The notes: generated by a model from the sequence alone, not told the origin. Shown: positions 34,623 through 44,536, counted from the first letter of the stretch. The stretch: 64,000 nt of DNA from Halorussus ruber (GCF_004765785.1 NZ_ML219768.1:1-64000); one strand, 5' to 3'. Numbers and translations: made by a program.

Positions 34623-35687
34623 TTATTCATCTGAAATACCGACGGAGAGACTTCCGGATTCCTCGTCAATAGAAATAGCAATCCGGTCTTGCTGACGGTT
34701 GAACTGCTGTATCAGTAGAAAATCTGTCACTAGATATTGTATATAATAATCTCTATACGTTTCCTTCGCTCGTTCGAACGAGATGTAGAACACGGCAAGG
34801 ACGAATAGAATTTCTGCGACGAAAATCCCGATTTCCATGGTTTGGATGCTATATATTTTGGTTGGATAGGGGAGCAGTCGAGGCAAACCCGATACATCTG
34901 CAGTAAAGCTGAAAAACACCAGTTGTTCAACGTCGGACAAGTAGATCCATATCGCGGCCATGAAATATAGACCACCTAACAAAAGAAACGCCAACTGAGT
35001 GCTTCGATAGAAGGCGAAAATCGCTTGGAACGTCCGCGAACGGCCTCTCGCATCGAAATGGATATTACCACGGACGAGGGAATACACCATTCCGACTCGT
35101 CGTGAGATTATCGTTTTGGCGCGTTCCTGCGTATCTGGCTCGTCATCACCAATTGCCGACCGAATTTGGTCGATTCTTCCATCGTCTTTGCCCTGTGTAC
35201 TCGTCCCATCATTGCCGTCGTTCGCCTCATCATCTTCTTCACCGCTTTCGGTGAATTCGGCCTCCACTTCCTCTTTCGAGGGGGGAAAATCGAAGTCCAA
35301 GTCGAAAGCCTGCGTACACTCGTTGCAAAACTGCCGGAGGGTGTCTTCGTCCACGATTTTTGGACTTTCTTCGTCAGTTGTCAACGAAAGGAGTTCATCT
35401 TGAAGCAACTCCCGATGGGAGACAACCGTCGGCAAGGTACGCTCCAACCAATCAGCAGAAATATGCAAAAACCGACCTGCTATGTACCCCCCTGCAAGAA
35501 TTGGAAATAGCAAACTTAGCGAGACGACCGGGTCACCAACGTTCAATCCTTGAGGCAGAAAGAGATAAAATCCAGAGAGAAATAACACACCGGGAATTAG
35601 TACACTAAAGAAGTCGTAAAGGTCAAAGTGGCGTGTACTACCTGCCATATGGTCCATTTTCCGATAATTCGGTTTGAGTGTTTTCAT
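34623..35687 (-). CDS. multi-helix membrane protein, unknown function
   Basis: 354 residues, AT-richer than average. Helices at ~28-45 (FFSVLIPGVLFLSGFYLFLP), ~55-75, ~220-245 (LAFLLLGGLYFMAAIWIYL) and ~290-310 (IGIFVAEILFVLAVFYISF). A charged cytoplasmic segment (~110-200) is rich in Glu/Asp/Gly. Starts at 35657 or 35648 are also possible. No family is recognised. With the small membrane gene at 35817 it forms a divergent pair in an AT-rich patch, perhaps acquired. Confidence 0.72.
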   Translation of the reverse strand: MKTLKPNYRKMDHMAGSTRHFDLYDFFSVLIPGVLFLSGFYLFLPQGLNVGDPVVSLSLLFPILAGGYIAGRFLHISADWLERTLPTVVSHRELLQDELLSLTTDEESPKIVDEDTLRQFCNECTQAFDLDFDFPPSKEEVEAEFTESGEEDDEANDGNDGTSTQGKDDGRIDQIRSAIGDDEPDTQERAKTIISRRVGMVYSLVRGNIHFDARGRSRTFQAIFAFYRSTQLAFLLLGGLYFMAAIWIYLSDVEQLVFFSFTADVSGLPRLLPYPTKIYSIQTMEIGIFVAEILFVLAVFYISFERAKETYRDYYIQYLVTDFLLIQQFNRQQDRIAISIDEESGSLSVGISDE

Positions 35688-35779
35688 TTACATTTCATCA
35701 GGCGGCTTCTATCAGGTTGTGGCTTTTTAGGAGTAAACACAGTACAGGAACCAGGGATTGGATGTCACTACATTAGGAA

Positions 35780-35790
35780 AAATATATTAT
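35780..35790 (+). promoter_or_regulatory. TATA box of the small membrane protein gene
   Basis: AAATATATTAT, ending 26 bases before the ATG at 35817. It predicts a leaderless mRNA and supports that start over upstream in-frame starts. Confidence 0.65.
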
Positions 35791-35816
35791 ACAGTCGGAC
35801 CGTACTCTCAGTCGAT

Positions 35817-36056
35817 ATGGGCCACCAGTATCGAACCAGCGGCGGATATCGGCAGAGTGAGGAGGAAATAGACCTCGCCGATTGGGTTTACAACGGATTT
35901 AGCTTGGGGTTCAAGCTGCTCATTTACCTTATCCCGGTTAGCTTCGTGTATGCAGTTCTTGCGGGACACAATCTTGACCTATTCTCGCTGGTTATCGGTC
36001 CCGCTCTCGTCGGCTTCCTCCTTGCACTCGTCGTTCTCTGGGTCCGCTGGCGATAA
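35817..36056 (+). CDS. small two-helix membrane protein
   Basis: 79 residues. Polar N-terminus (YRTSGGYRQSEEEIDLADWV) then two helices (SLGFKLLIYLIPVSFVYAVL, LVIGPALVGFLLALVVLWV). Function unknown. Start set by the TATA box 26 bases upstream. Divergent from the larger membrane protein at 34623-35687, and it may act with it. Confidence 0.68.
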   Translation: MGHQYRTSGGYRQSEEEIDLADWVYNGFSLGFKLLIYLIPVSFVYAVLAGHNLDLFSLVIGPALVGFLLALVVLWVRWR

Positions 36057-36110
36057 TCAACTTCCCGATACTGGTGGCTTCTTCCTTCTCCTCGAAGCTA
36101 TCTGCTTCGT

Positions 36111-36262
36111 AAAACGTCGATGAAAAAGACCGCGACTACTCCTCGAACCCGTCTTACCCCGACCTTTTTCCTCGTCGGTGTCCTCGGTCGCTTCGCTCCC
36201 TCGGACACGCTCCTCGAAAAACGTCGATGAAAAAGACCGCGACTACTCCTCGAACCCGTCTT
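36111..36262 (-). repeat. 45-bp duplication of the M29 gene 3' end, with hairpin spacer
   Basis: 36218-36262, which covers the last ~20 coding bases, the stop and 25 bases after it, is copied perfectly at 36111-36155. The 62-base spacer includes a hairpin GTGTCC...GGACAC (36178-36208) with the word GAGCGAAGCGAC in its loop on the minus strand. The layout (gene 3' end, hairpin, copied 3' end) parallels the tRNA-linked elements. Confidence 0.9.
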
Positions 36263-37340
36263 CCCACCGGAAGGTCCCGTTGCGCTGGACGACTTCCCCG
36301 TCGATTTCCATCCGGGAGTCCTCGCTCACGTCGGTAATCATGTCCACGTGGACCGCGCTCTGGTTGCCCTCCTCGCCCTCGGGGAGACACGAGGAGTACG
36401 CTCGGCCGACCGCGAGGTGGATGGTGTCGCCCATCTTCTCGTCGAAGAGGATGCTGTCGGTGAACCGGTCGATGCCGCGATTCATGCCGATGCCGAGTTC
36501 GCCGAGTCGCTTCGCGCCCTCGTCGGTCGTCAGGATGGCGTCGAGGGCCGCCTCGCCGGTCTCGGCCGACCAGTCCACGACTTCGCCGTCCTCGAAGGTG
36601 AGATGCACGTCCCGGATGCGCTCGCCGTCGTGAGTCATCGGCACGTCGAAGTAGACCTCGCCCTCGGGGTCGTAGGGCGCGGTGAAGACCTCGCCGCTGG
36701 GCAGGTTGTGCGAGTCGTAGGCCACCGACGCGGCGCTGTTGACCGCGGTTCGGCCCTCGATGGACATCGTGAGGTCGGTCTCGGCTTTGACGATGCGGAC
36801 CTCGCTCCCCTCGTCCAGCAACTCTTTCATGTTCGCCATCTGGTCAGCGAGTTCCTCCCAGTCGCGCAGGACGGCGTCGTAGACGAAGTCCTGATACTCG
36901 CGGTAGCCCATCCCGGCCTGCTGGGCCAGCGCGCGAGTCGGGTGGATGGTCGAGACCCAGTCGGTGTCCATCCGGCGAGCGCGGATGCCGGTTCGGGACT
37001 TCCGGTAGGCGGCGCGCTTCTCGCCGGGGACCGAGGCCTTCGTGGTCGTGTTCCGGTTCGCGCGCAGCGACAGCACCGAGTCGGCGCGGTCGAGCATCTC
37101 GGTCTCGAAGTCGGGGTCTTGGTCGAAGTCGCCGTCGTGGCTCTGGACGAACGCCGCCTCGACCTCGTCGGAGATGTACGTCGTCAGGTAGTTCGCGCCG
37201 CGCTCGCCGAGTTTCTCGGCCACCGCGACCGCGAGGTCGTGTGCGCCCTCGTCCACTCGGACGACGACGTTGTCTCCCTCCTCGACGCGCGCGCTCCAAT
37301 CGACTAGGGTCTCTGCGTGGTCGTAGACTCGCTGGTCCAT
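36243..37340 (-). CDS. M29-family aminopeptidase (aminopeptidase T-like)
   Basis: 365 residues, full length. Metal-site regions: NLPSGEVFTAPYDPEGEVYF, then GELGIGMNRGIDRFTDSILF and DEKMGDTIHLAVGRAYSSC with the closing HVDMITD. Cobalt or zinc-dependent removal of N-terminal residues, cytoplasmic. Closer to classical AmpS/aminopeptidase T than the gene at 14413. Its 3' end is duplicated downstream (36111-36155). Confidence 0.93.
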   Translation of the reverse strand: MDQRVYDHAETLVDWSARVEEGDNVVVRVDEGAHDLAVAVAEKLGERGANYLTTYISDEVEAAFVQSHDGDFDQDPDFETEMLDRADSVLSLRANRNTTTKASVPGEKRAAYRKSRTGIRARRMDTDWVSTIHPTRALAQQAGMGYREYQDFVYDAVLRDWEELADQMANMKELLDEGSEVRIVKAETDLTMSIEGRTAVNSAASVAYDSHNLPSGEVFTAPYDPEGEVYFDVPMTHDGERIRDVHLTFEDGEVVDWSAETGEAALDAILTTDEGAKRLGELGIGMNRGIDRFTDSILFDEKMGDTIHLAVGRAYSSCLPEGEEGNQSAVHVDMITDVSEDSRMEIDGEVVQRNGTFRWEDGFEE

Positions 37341-37491
37341 GTCGTCGGAGTCGTGCGTCGAAGTGATAACGGCGATGATTCCTCGCGCGGGTTCGACTCG
37401 CCGAGGGAAATGGCAGAGACGTGTGAAACAAATAATTAGATGCGGTAAAGAAATACAGAATGATGTATTCCGCGTTGGAGGCCGCGAAGCG

Positions 37492-38583
37492 TCAACTCGG
37501 GACCGCGCCGGGTCGGTGCCGTTCGTCGAGCGGGTCCTCGATTTCGCCCATCACGGCTTCGAGCGCGTCGGTCGCGGTGACGAGGCCGACGACTTCGCCG
37601 TCCGAGAGGACGAGCGCGAGTTCCTGACTCTCGGCCTGGAACTGGTCGATGGCGTCGCTGACGGTCGTGGTGGCCGAGACCGTCATCGGCGGTGCGGCGA
37701 TGTCCTCCAAGCTGATTTCGCCGTCGCGCAACTCGTCCACGTTATCGAGGACCGCCGGGACGTAGACGATACCGCGGAAGTCCCCCTCGTCGGTCCCGAC
37801 CAGCGGGTACCGGGTGTGAGGCGAGGAGGACATCCGGTGGAGGTTCTCGTCTATCGAGTCCTCCGTCGAGAGGTAAATCGCGTTCTCGCCTTCGACCATC
37901 ACCGACTCGACGGCCTTGTCTCCGGCGGCGAGCGCGCTCAGGACCTCCTCGTGGCGCTCGTCGGAGAGTTCGCCCCGCTCCAGCACCGAGTTGAGTCGGT
38001 TGTGGAGTTGCGCGCGGGTCTCGATGGCGTCCTCCTCGGTTTCGAGCCACGCGCCCGTCATCTCGATGCCGAAGAGCTTGAGCGTCCACTTCGCAACGTA
38101 GTCGCCGAGCGTGATGAGCGGCGAGATAATCTTGTAGAACCAGTAGAGCGGCGTCGCACCGTAGCGGCAGACCATCCGCGAGCGCTCGACGCCGAGGTAG
38201 GTCGGGGCCTGCTCGCCGTGGGTCAGGTGGATGAGGTTGATGATGGCGTACGCGATAATCGCCCCCGCTCCAATCGTCGCGAGCGTCGTGCCAGCGAACA
38301 GCGGCGCGAACAGCGCCGCAAGTGCGGGTTCGGCGACGATACCGACCGCGATGCTCGACGCCGTGATTCCGACTTGGCAGGTCGTCAGGTACAGTTCGAG
38401 GTTCTGGGTCATCTCCCACGCCCGTTCGAGCCGGGAGTCGCCGTCCACGAACTCGCTCTCGGTGAACTGGCGAGCCCGCGTCAACGCGAACTCGATGGCG
38501 ACGAAGAAGCCGTTCGCCAGTATGAGCAACACTCCCGCGATTAGTCTGAGGCCGATTTGAGCCGTACCCATCGACGCTGACAT
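37492..38583 (-). CDS. CNNM/CorC-type membrane protein with CBS pair
   Basis: 363 residues. DUF21 transmembrane domain with about four helices (GVLLILANGFFVAIEFALTR, LTTCQVGITASSIAVGIVAE) followed by two CBS domains (VEGENAIYLSTEDSIDENLH through VGLVTATDALEAVMG). CBS pairs bind adenosyl ligands or Mg-ATP. Family members are linked to Mg2+/Co2+ or Na+ movement. The CorC_HlyC C-terminal domain is missing, which is common in archaeal forms. Confidence 0.9.
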   Translation of the reverse strand: MSASMGTAQIGLRLIAGVLLILANGFFVAIEFALTRARQFTESEFVDGDSRLERAWEMTQNLELYLTTCQVGITASSIAVGIVAEPALAALFAPLFAGTTLATIGAGAIIAYAIINLIHLTHGEQAPTYLGVERSRMVCRYGATPLYWFYKIISPLITLGDYVAKWTLKLFGIEMTGAWLETEEDAIETRAQLHNRLNSVLERGELSDERHEEVLSALAAGDKAVESVMVEGENAIYLSTEDSIDENLHRMSSSPHTRYPLVGTDEGDFRGIVYVPAVLDNVDELRDGEISLEDIAAPPMTVSATTTVSDAIDQFQAESQELALVLSDGEVVGLVTATDALEAVMGEIEDPLDERHRPGAVPS

Positions 38584-38744
38584 TGGTCGGGGGTTAGAGA
38601 GCCAGCGGTTAGTGTTTTTTGGGCTTTCGCCAATGCCATTAAATATTGGAATCGCGTTCTGACACCGAGACGCCGAATAAATATCAGGCCGGGCGTGTTC
38701 AGTGGCCCACCGTTATTATCCTCCGTCCACAACTCCCGCTCAGA

Positions 38745-39215
38745 ATGGGAGTTCGAGAACTCGACGACTTGGACAAGCAAATCGTCTACGCGCTCCAAGC
38801 GGACGCCCGACGTACCTCGTCGAGCGACATCGCGGAGAAACTCGACGTTTCTCCCAGCACCGTCAGGAACCGAATCCAACAACTCGAAGCGGACGGCGTC
38901 ATCCGGGGCTATCACGCCGACGTGGACTACGAGGAGACCGGGTTCCAGCTGTTCACACTCATCGTCTGCACCGCGCCGATTCCCGACCGCGAGGAGCTAG
39001 CCGAGAAAGCGGTCGAGGTCTCCGGCGTGGTCGAGGTCCAAGAGGTGATGAAGGGCGAGGCCAACGTCCTCGTCCGGGCGGTCGGCACCGACGGCGACGA
39101 CCTGAGTCGCATCGGCGAGGAGTTAGACGAACTCGGTCTGAAGGTCACGGACGAGGACATCATCCGCGACACGCACCGCCACCCCTATCACCGGTTCGAG
39201 AACGGCGGAGAGTGA
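38745..39215 (+). CDS. Lrp/AsnC-family transcription regulator
   Basis: 156 residues from ATG 38745. N-terminal helix-turn-helix DLDKQIVYALQADARRTSSS, DIAEKLDVSPSTVRNRIQQL, then the RAM/effector domain (TLIVCTAPIPDREELAEKAV, EVMKGEANVLVRAVG). Regulates amino-acid or central metabolism in known cases. Effector unknown here. TATA-like CGTTATTATC at 38711-38720 lies about 25-30 bases before the ATG. Confidence 0.93.
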   Translation: MGVRELDDLDKQIVYALQADARRTSSSDIAEKLDVSPSTVRNRIQQLEADGVIRGYHADVDYEETGFQLFTLIVCTAPIPDREELAEKAVEVSGVVEVQEVMKGEANVLVRAVGTDGDDLSRIGEELDELGLKVTDEDIIRDTHRHPYHRFENGGE

Positions 39216-39384
39216 AAAATCAGCGAGCGCAAAAAAGAGCAGACATTATAGAAACAATACTATAATCCTCGTTTAAACGCAGGTATCATTTTACTATTAA
39301 TAGCCATATCAGACTGCAATTTTGGCAAGAAACCAGGGAAAAGACGTCTAATATTAGAACCAAAATCCTTCTTCTTCCCATAAA

Positions 39385-39394
39385 CTTTTAAATA
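39385..39394 (+). promoter_or_regulatory. TATA box of the AT-rich membrane gene
   Basis: CTTTTAAATA, about 27 bases before the ATG at 39421. Implies a leaderless transcript. Confidence 0.55.
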
Positions 39395-39420
39395 ATGTGG
39401 AACTATTTTACTGTAATACA

Positions 39421-39966
39421 ATGGTCCAGTATCCCGGTGCATTCCGTGCGTCAATTCGCTATCTCCTAAACTCCTTATCGTCAACAGTGCTTGCGTTTAT
39501 TGGAGTTGGGTTTTGGTCCATTCCTGCTCTCCTCATTGGCTTTAGTGCAGGCGGAAGATACGCTACTTTTGCATTTCTCGCGTGGGTCGGTTGGGGTGTG
39601 TTGATTGGTCAAGGAACTCTGGATACTAACGACTCGAACGATTTCGAGGATAAGTCCACAAAAGAAAAATTCCTAGCTGGAATATTTGCACTCTCATATT
39701 TCAGTGCAGTTACATTTATCAGTATTGTCTTTGGCTCTGTTGCCGTTACGTTTGGGTATCCGGCAGCAGCTACGGGGATCGCTTTTTTGTACCCTGCTTA
39801 TGACATATTTATGGGAAAGAAGACCATTCCGTTAAGCGCGTTAGGAATCATTGTGATGGGAGCAACATTTATTAATGCCTTACATGCCCTCACTCAATTG
39901 GCTGCTGAGGGATTACAATTACCGGGCCGTTTTGTTCGAAGAGGTCCCGGGAGGATAATGGGCTAA
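39421..39966 (+). CDS. membrane protein, unknown function, AT-rich
   Basis: 181 residues with four or five helices (STVLAFIGVGFWSIPALLIG, FAFLAWVGWGVLIGQG, AVTFISIVFGSVAVTFGYPA). AT-rich, with codon use unlike the housekeeping genes around it. Ends with a basic tail (RFVRRGPGRIMG). Overlaps the convergent gene's end by four bases. No family recognised. The compact AT-rich pair suggests lateral acquisition. Confidence 0.7.
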   Translation: MVQYPGAFRASIRYLLNSLSSTVLAFIGVGFWSIPALLIGFSAGGRYATFAFLAWVGWGVLIGQGTLDTNDSNDFEDKSTKEKFLAGIFALSYFSAVTFISIVFGSVAVTFGYPAAATGIAFLYPAYDIFMGKKTIPLSALGIIVMGATFINALHALTQLAAEGLQLPGRFVRRGPGRIMG

Positions 39967-40247
39967 TTCTTGCTTTTCTCAGATTCTTCAGTCGTTATTC
40001 GGGTCTGAAAACACCAACCTTTCTTAAACGTCAATAAAAACGATCCAGTGAAAACATAACTAAGGTTGGTATGCGGAGGAAGGGATAAATAAGTATGAGT
40101 AATCACTAAGAAGGCCCCTCCAGTAATGATTCCCGAAAAGACCGCAAATGTTATGCCTTCTACAAGTAATTTAGCTAGCATCCCAATAGAACGCTCAAAG
40201 ACAGAACCATTAAGATAATCAATTATGAGTTTCTGTCCGTTTGCCAT
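39963..40247 (-). CDS. small membrane protein, unknown function, AT-rich
   Basis: 94 residues from ATG 40247. Two hydrophobic segments (LLVEGITFAVFSGIITGGAFL, LSYVFTGSFLLTFKKG) and a charged tail. Converges with and overlaps the 39421 gene by four bases. Region 40248-40449 upstream is AT-rich and holds no gene I can support. Unknown role. Confidence 0.6.
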   Translation of the reverse strand: MANGQKLIIDYLNGSVFERSIGMLAKLLVEGITFAVFSGIITGGAFLVITHTYLSLPPHTNLSYVFTGSFLLTFKKGWCFQTRITTEESEKSKN

Positions 40248-40449
40248 AGTTGATTCAAATGTCAAGTCATCCCATTAAACTTTCTATACCCTCTACTAGC
40301 ACAATAAAAATGGGATGTTGAAGGAACCCGTCTTACTCTAATCATTCTAAGTAATTAGATAATTGTATGAATAATCACCAAGATTTAATGATCTCTAATC
40401 CATGATGGTAGATTGAACTCTATCGCTCTATAAAAACGGAGGCGAATCC

Positions 40450-43074
40450 TCAGGGGAAGACCAGAACCGTCGCGCGGTCGGTCTCCAGCACCTCGACTTC
40501 CTCGCCGCTCTCGGCGCGGTACTCCTCTTCGATGCCGACGGCGTCACCCTCGATAGTGACCTCCTCGCCGTCGACGGTGAGGCTAATCTCGCCCTCGATT
40601 TCCTTCTGGTTCTTGAGTTGGGTCAGGTCGGCGGATTCGAGCGCGCCGATGACCTGCCCGGCCTTGTCGCGGAACTGCGGGCCTATCTGGCTGTGGTCGG
40701 GGTCGATTCCGACCGGGACGAGTTCGACGTTGGGTTCGCCCGCCTCGGGGTAGACCGGCGCGTTGACGGCCTCGCTCAGGTCGTAGGTGTCCCACTCGCG
40801 GCCGTACTCCGAGTAGATTTCGACGCGGTCGAGGTCGGCGTTGAGCGCCATCCCCTCGTCGGACTTCCAGGCGCGAATCTCGCTGGCGACCTCCGCGATG
40901 AGGTCGCCCTTCTCGGCGGCCTCCTCGTCGGCGAACTCCACGTCGGGCCACGAGGCGGCGTGGACGCTCCCCTCCGTACCGGGGAGGTAGTGGTAGACCT
41001 CGTCGGCGAAGTGGGGCGAGAAGGGCGCGAGCATCCGGACCGAGGCCGAGACCGCGGTGTAGAGGGCCTTCCGGGCGGCGTCGCGCTCGCCGGGGCGGCC
41101 CTCGTAGAGGCGACCCTTGACGAGTTCGAGGTAGTCGTCGGCGAGGTCGTTCCAGACGAACTCCCGTAGCTTGCGGAGCGCGGCGTCGAAGCGGTACTCG
41201 GCCATGTCCTCCTCGACGGCGTCGGCAGTCCGCGAGAGCTTCGTCAGAATCCACTTGTCGGCGTCGCGGTAGGCCGGAGCGTCGATTTCGGGCGTGTCCT
41301 CGTCGAAGTGGTCGGCGGAGAACTGGAAGATGTTCCAGAACTTGGTGAGGAACCGCGAGGCCGACTTGACCTCCTTCCACTGGAACTGGATGTCGCTGCC
41401 GGGTTGGCCGCCGAGCGCGAGGGCCTGTCGAACCGAGTCGGCGCTGTACTCCTCGATGGCCTCCTCGGGGCCGACCGCGTTGCCCCGAGACTTGCTCATC
41501 TTGTGGCCGTCGTCGCCGAAGACCATCCCGTTGACCAGCGACTCCTCCCACGGAATCTCGTCTTCGAGCGCGGTGACACGCAGGAGGGTGTAGAACGCCC
41601 ACGTCCGGATGATGTCGTGACCCTGCTCGCGGAGCGTGGTCGGCGTGAACTCCTCGTCCGGCCAGCCCTGAACGTGCATCGGCGAGATGGACGAGTCCAT
41701 CCACGTGTCCATCACGTCGGTCTCGCCCTCCCAATCCTCGCCGCCGCACTCGGGACAGGCGTCGATTTCGGGGTCGGTCTCGGTCGGGTCCAGCGGGAGT
41801 TCGCCGATTTCGGCGACGTGGACGTACTCGCAGTCGTCGTTCCCGCAGAACCACGCCGGGATTGGGGTGGCGAACACGCGCTGGCGGGAGATGACCCAGT
41901 CCCACTCCATCCCCTCGGTCCAGTCTTCGAGGCGGTCGTACATGTGGTCCGGAATCCACTCGACCTGCTCTGCCTTCTCCAGAATCTCGTCCTGACGCAC
42001 CTCGACGAACCACTGCTCCTTCGAGAGGATTTCGATGGGCGTGTCACACCGCCAGCACGCGCCGACCGACTGGTCGGTGGGTTCGGTGTCTTCGAGGAGT
42101 CCTTCCGCCTCCAAATCGTCGGCGATGAGTCCCTTGGCCTCCTCGATTTTCAGGCCCTCGTAGTCGCCCGCGAGGTGGTTGAGGTGGCCGTCCTCGGTGA
42201 AGACCGGACGGAGGTCGAGGTCGTGTTCGGCCCACCAATCGACGTCCTGCTTGTCGCCGAAGGTACAAATCATGACCGCGCCGGTCCCGAAGTCGCCGTC
42301 CACGTCGTCGTCGGCGATGAGTTCGACCTCCTGGCCGAACAGCGGGACCTCGAAGGTGTCGCCGATGCGGTCCTCGTAGCGCTCGTCGTCGGGACTGACC
42401 GCCATGCCGACGCAGGCCGCCAGCAGTTCGGGCCGGGTGGTCGCAATCTGGATGTCGTCGTTGTCCACGCCGGGGAAGGTGATGTAGTGGAGCGTCCCCT
42501 CGCGGTCGATGTTCTCGACCTCCGCGTCGGCGATGGCGGTCTCACACCGCGGGCACCAGTTGACGGGGTGTTCGTCGCGGTAGACGTAGTCGTCCTCGCC
42601 GTCGGCCATCTCGACGAACGACCGCTGGGTCTTCTCCCAGTAGTCGGCGTCCATCGTGCGGTACTCGGCCTCCCAGTCCTGCGAGAAGCCAAGCGACTGC
42701 ATCGTCTCTTTCATCCCGTCGATGCGGCGCTCGGTGTACTCGACGCAGAGGTCGCGGAACTCCTCGCGGGGGACGTCGGTCCGGTGGATGTTCTCCTCCT
42801 CCTCGACTTTGACTTCGGTCGGCAGGCCGTGGCAGTCCCAGCCCTGCGGGAAGAGGACCTCCTCGCCCAGCAGTCGGTGGAACCGGGCCGCGAAGTCCAT
42901 GTAGCTCCAGCCGAGTGCGTGGCCGAGGTGGAGCTGGCCGGTCGGGTACGGCGGAGGAGTGTCGATGACGTAGTCCGGCTCGCCCTCGGGGTTGTAAATC
43001 TCGGAGCCTCGCCACTCTTCTTGCCACTTCGGTTCGACTTGCTCGGGGTCGTAGCTGTCGGGAACGTCAGTCAT
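40450..43074 (-). CDS. valS: valyl-tRNA synthetase
   Basis: 874 residues. Class I signature as [15 protein letters not shown], editing domain (~180-330) with VATTRPEL-like [18 protein letters not shown] loop [13 protein letters not shown], and the anticodon-binding domain followed by a C-terminal coiled region. Contains zinc-finger Cys motifs ([15 protein letters not shown]). Charges tRNA-Val, whose gene lies at 2690. Long antisense frames over this gene are shadows. Confidence 0.97.
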   Translation of the reverse strand: MTDVPDSYDPEQVEPKWQEEWRGSEIYNPEGEPDYVIDTPPPYPTGQLHLGHALGWSYMDFAARFHRLLGEEVLFPQGWDCHGLPTEVKVEEEENIHRTDVPREEFRDLCVEYTERRIDGMKETMQSLGFSQDWEAEYRTMDADYWEKTQRSFVEMADGEDDYVYRDEHPVNWCPRCETAIADAEVENIDREGTLHYITFPGVDNDDIQIATTRPELLAACVGMAVSPDDERYEDRIGDTFEVPLFGQEVELIADDDVDGDFGTGAVMICTFGDKQDVDWWAEHDLDLRPVFTEDGHLNHLAGDYEGLKIEEAKGLIADDLEAEGLLEDTEPTDQSVGACWRCDTPIEILSKEQWFVEVRQDEILEKAEQVEWIPDHMYDRLEDWTEGMEWDWVISRQRVFATPIPAWFCGNDDCEYVHVAEIGELPLDPTETDPEIDACPECGGEDWEGETDVMDTWMDSSISPMHVQGWPDEEFTPTTLREQGHDIIRTWAFYTLLRVTALEDEIPWEESLVNGMVFGDDGHKMSKSRGNAVGPEEAIEEYSADSVRQALALGGQPGSDIQFQWKEVKSASRFLTKFWNIFQFSADHFDEDTPEIDAPAYRDADKWILTKLSRTADAVEEDMAEYRFDAALRKLREFVWNDLADDYLELVKGRLYEGRPGERDAARKALYTAVSASVRMLAPFSPHFADEVYHYLPGTEGSVHAASWPDVEFADEEAAEKGDLIAEVASEIRAWKSDEGMALNADLDRVEIYSEYGREWDTYDLSEAVNAPVYPEAGEPNVELVPVGIDPDHSQIGPQFRDKAGQVIGALESADLTQLKNQKEIEGEISLTVDGEEVTIEGDAVGIEEEYRAESGEEVEVLETDRATVLVFP

Positions 43075-43271
43075 GGTGTAGCTGTAGCTGGCTCTGTCGG
43101 GTCGTCAGTTCGGCGAGAAAACGCGCCGCTGGATTACACTGTTCGACGTACTACCGACACAGTCAGCCTCATACGTTATCGGAGAAGACGGGTACTGATA
43201 AAGGTTCTCGTCTGTGTGTGGGTGGTTCAGGGTGATGGCCGGGCGGGCGATGGTCCTCGTGACGCAACTCG

Positions 43272-43778
43272 TCACTTGTCGGATTGATTCGTAACGGTAC
43301 TCACGAACCCAGTCGCCTGCTCCTTGGAACCGAATTCGAGGAGTTTGAACCCCACTTTGGCTTGCTCTCCGCCTAAGAGTTGCATGTTGATGCCAATGTC
43401 CTCAGACTCGAACTCGCCGATTTCGTCAACATCCACATGCACGAACGAATCTTGTCCAGAGAGCCTGTATTCGATGGTGTAGGTTCCATCCTGAATTTCC
43501 CACTCGTCTTCGATTAGTCGGGCACTATCCATCGCCGCGAACGACGCTTTTTCGATTTGGTCGTCTTGGAAACTCGGGATATTCTCGTACTCGTGTTCGA
43601 ATACCACCCCACCATTGCGAAGGACGCGGATATCGACGCTTTGGTCGCTAGCAGTTCCGTTGTGAATTTTAACGAACCAGAGTCGATACTGTTTAGACCC
43701 AAAGAAAGATCGAGTACATCCAGCACTACCGGTAGCCGCGGCCATTACTGCGAATCCAAGAACTGACCGCCGTTTCAT
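43272..43778 (-). CDS. Tat-type lipoprotein, unknown function
   Basis: 168 residues. N-terminus MKRRSVLGFAVMAAATGSAG followed by Cys: twin arginine plus lipobox, so exported folded and lipid-anchored. Beta-rich remainder (WFVKIHNGTASDQSVDIRVL, YTIEYRLSGQDSFVHVDVDE). No family recognised. Lower GC than the valS gene beside it. Divergent from the nuclease-like gene with only 50 bases between, so promoters overlap. Confidence 0.75.
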   Translation of the reverse strand: MKRRSVLGFAVMAAATGSAGCTRSFFGSKQYRLWFVKIHNGTASDQSVDIRVLRNGGVVFEHEYENIPSFQDDQIEKASFAAMDSARLIEDEWEIQDGTYTIEYRLSGQDSFVHVDVDEIGEFESEDIGINMQLLGGEQAKVGFKLLEFGSKEQATGFVSTVTNQSDK

Positions 43779-43799
43779 GATTCTCTACTGTCGAACGAT

Positions 43800-43810
43800 T
43801 TATTTAAAAA
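43800..43810 (+). promoter_or_regulatory. TATA box of the EEP nuclease-like gene
   Basis: TTATTTAAAAA, about 25 bases ahead of ATG 43829. It predicts a leaderless mRNA. Confidence 0.55.
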
Positions 43811-43828
43811 CATTGTATTCGGTATTAC

Positions 43829-44536
43829 ATGACGACGCTCGCCACGTGGAACTGCAACATGGCGTTCCGGAAAAAGCAGGACCAAATACTCCAATATAAC
43901 CCCGACGTACTCGTGATTCAGGAGTGCGAAAATCCGGACTCGAAAGGCGACTGGTCGGAGTTTTCCGACTGGGTTTGGGTCGGTGAGAACGAGAACAAAG
44001 GTCTTGGTGTCTTCGCCAGAAACGGACTCACGCTTGAACTCGCGGACGACGAGACAGCGGAGAGCCAATATGTTGTACCAGTAGAAGTGAACGGAGCAAG
44101 AGATCTGCTTGCAGTGTGGGCGATGAACGACGAAAGTAATCCGAGAAATCGTTACATCGGTCAGGTGTTTACTGCTCTCCAGCAGTATCAGGACTTCGTA
44201 GAATCCGATGCAATCGTCGCTGGCGACTTCAATTGGAACGTCAGGTGGGACGAGTCGCCGAAAAGTCCACTCCGTGGTGACTTCATGGAGACAGTCAAGG
44301 TTCTGAACGAACTCGGACTTCAGAGCGTCTACCATCATCACAACGACGCCGAATTTGGAGACGAGGATGACGCGACCTTCTTTATGCACAAAAAGCCGGA
44401 GAAGAAGTATCACATCGACTACATCTTTGCCCCGGACAGAGCGATAACCCCCATACAGAACTACACTATCGGCACCTATGACGAGTGGATTGACGCTAGC
44501 GACCACGTACCGACCGTGGTGGAATTCGAAGACTGA
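43829..44536 (+). CDS. endonuclease/exonuclease/phosphatase-family protein
   Basis: 235 residues. EEP fold markers in order: TLATWNCNMAFR (Asn), LVIQECENPD (catalytic Glu), IVAGDFNWNVRW (Asp/Asn), YHIDYIFAPDRA (HIDYIF) and ASDHVPTVVEF (Asp-His). Metal-dependent phosphodiesterase or phosphatase. No signal peptide, so cytoplasmic. Its substrate (DNA, RNA, lipid or nucleotide) cannot be told. Lower GC than neighbours. Confidence 0.85.
   Translation: MTTLATWNCNMAFRKKQDQILQYNPDVLVIQECENPDSKGDWSEFSDWVWVGENENKGLGVFARNGLTLELADDETAESQYVVPVEVNGARDLLAVWAMNDESNPRNRYIGQVFTALQQYQDFVESDAIVAGDFNWNVRWDESPKSPLRGDFMETVKVLNELGLQSVYHHHNDAEFGDEDDATFFMHKKPEKKYHIDYIFAPDRAITPIQNYTIGTYDEWIDASDHVPTVVEFED

Noticed and set aside
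36178-36208. Hairpin after the M29 gene as a simple terminator
   Set aside because: It lacks a T-tract directly after the stem and lies between two copies of the gene end, so the duplication is the better description.
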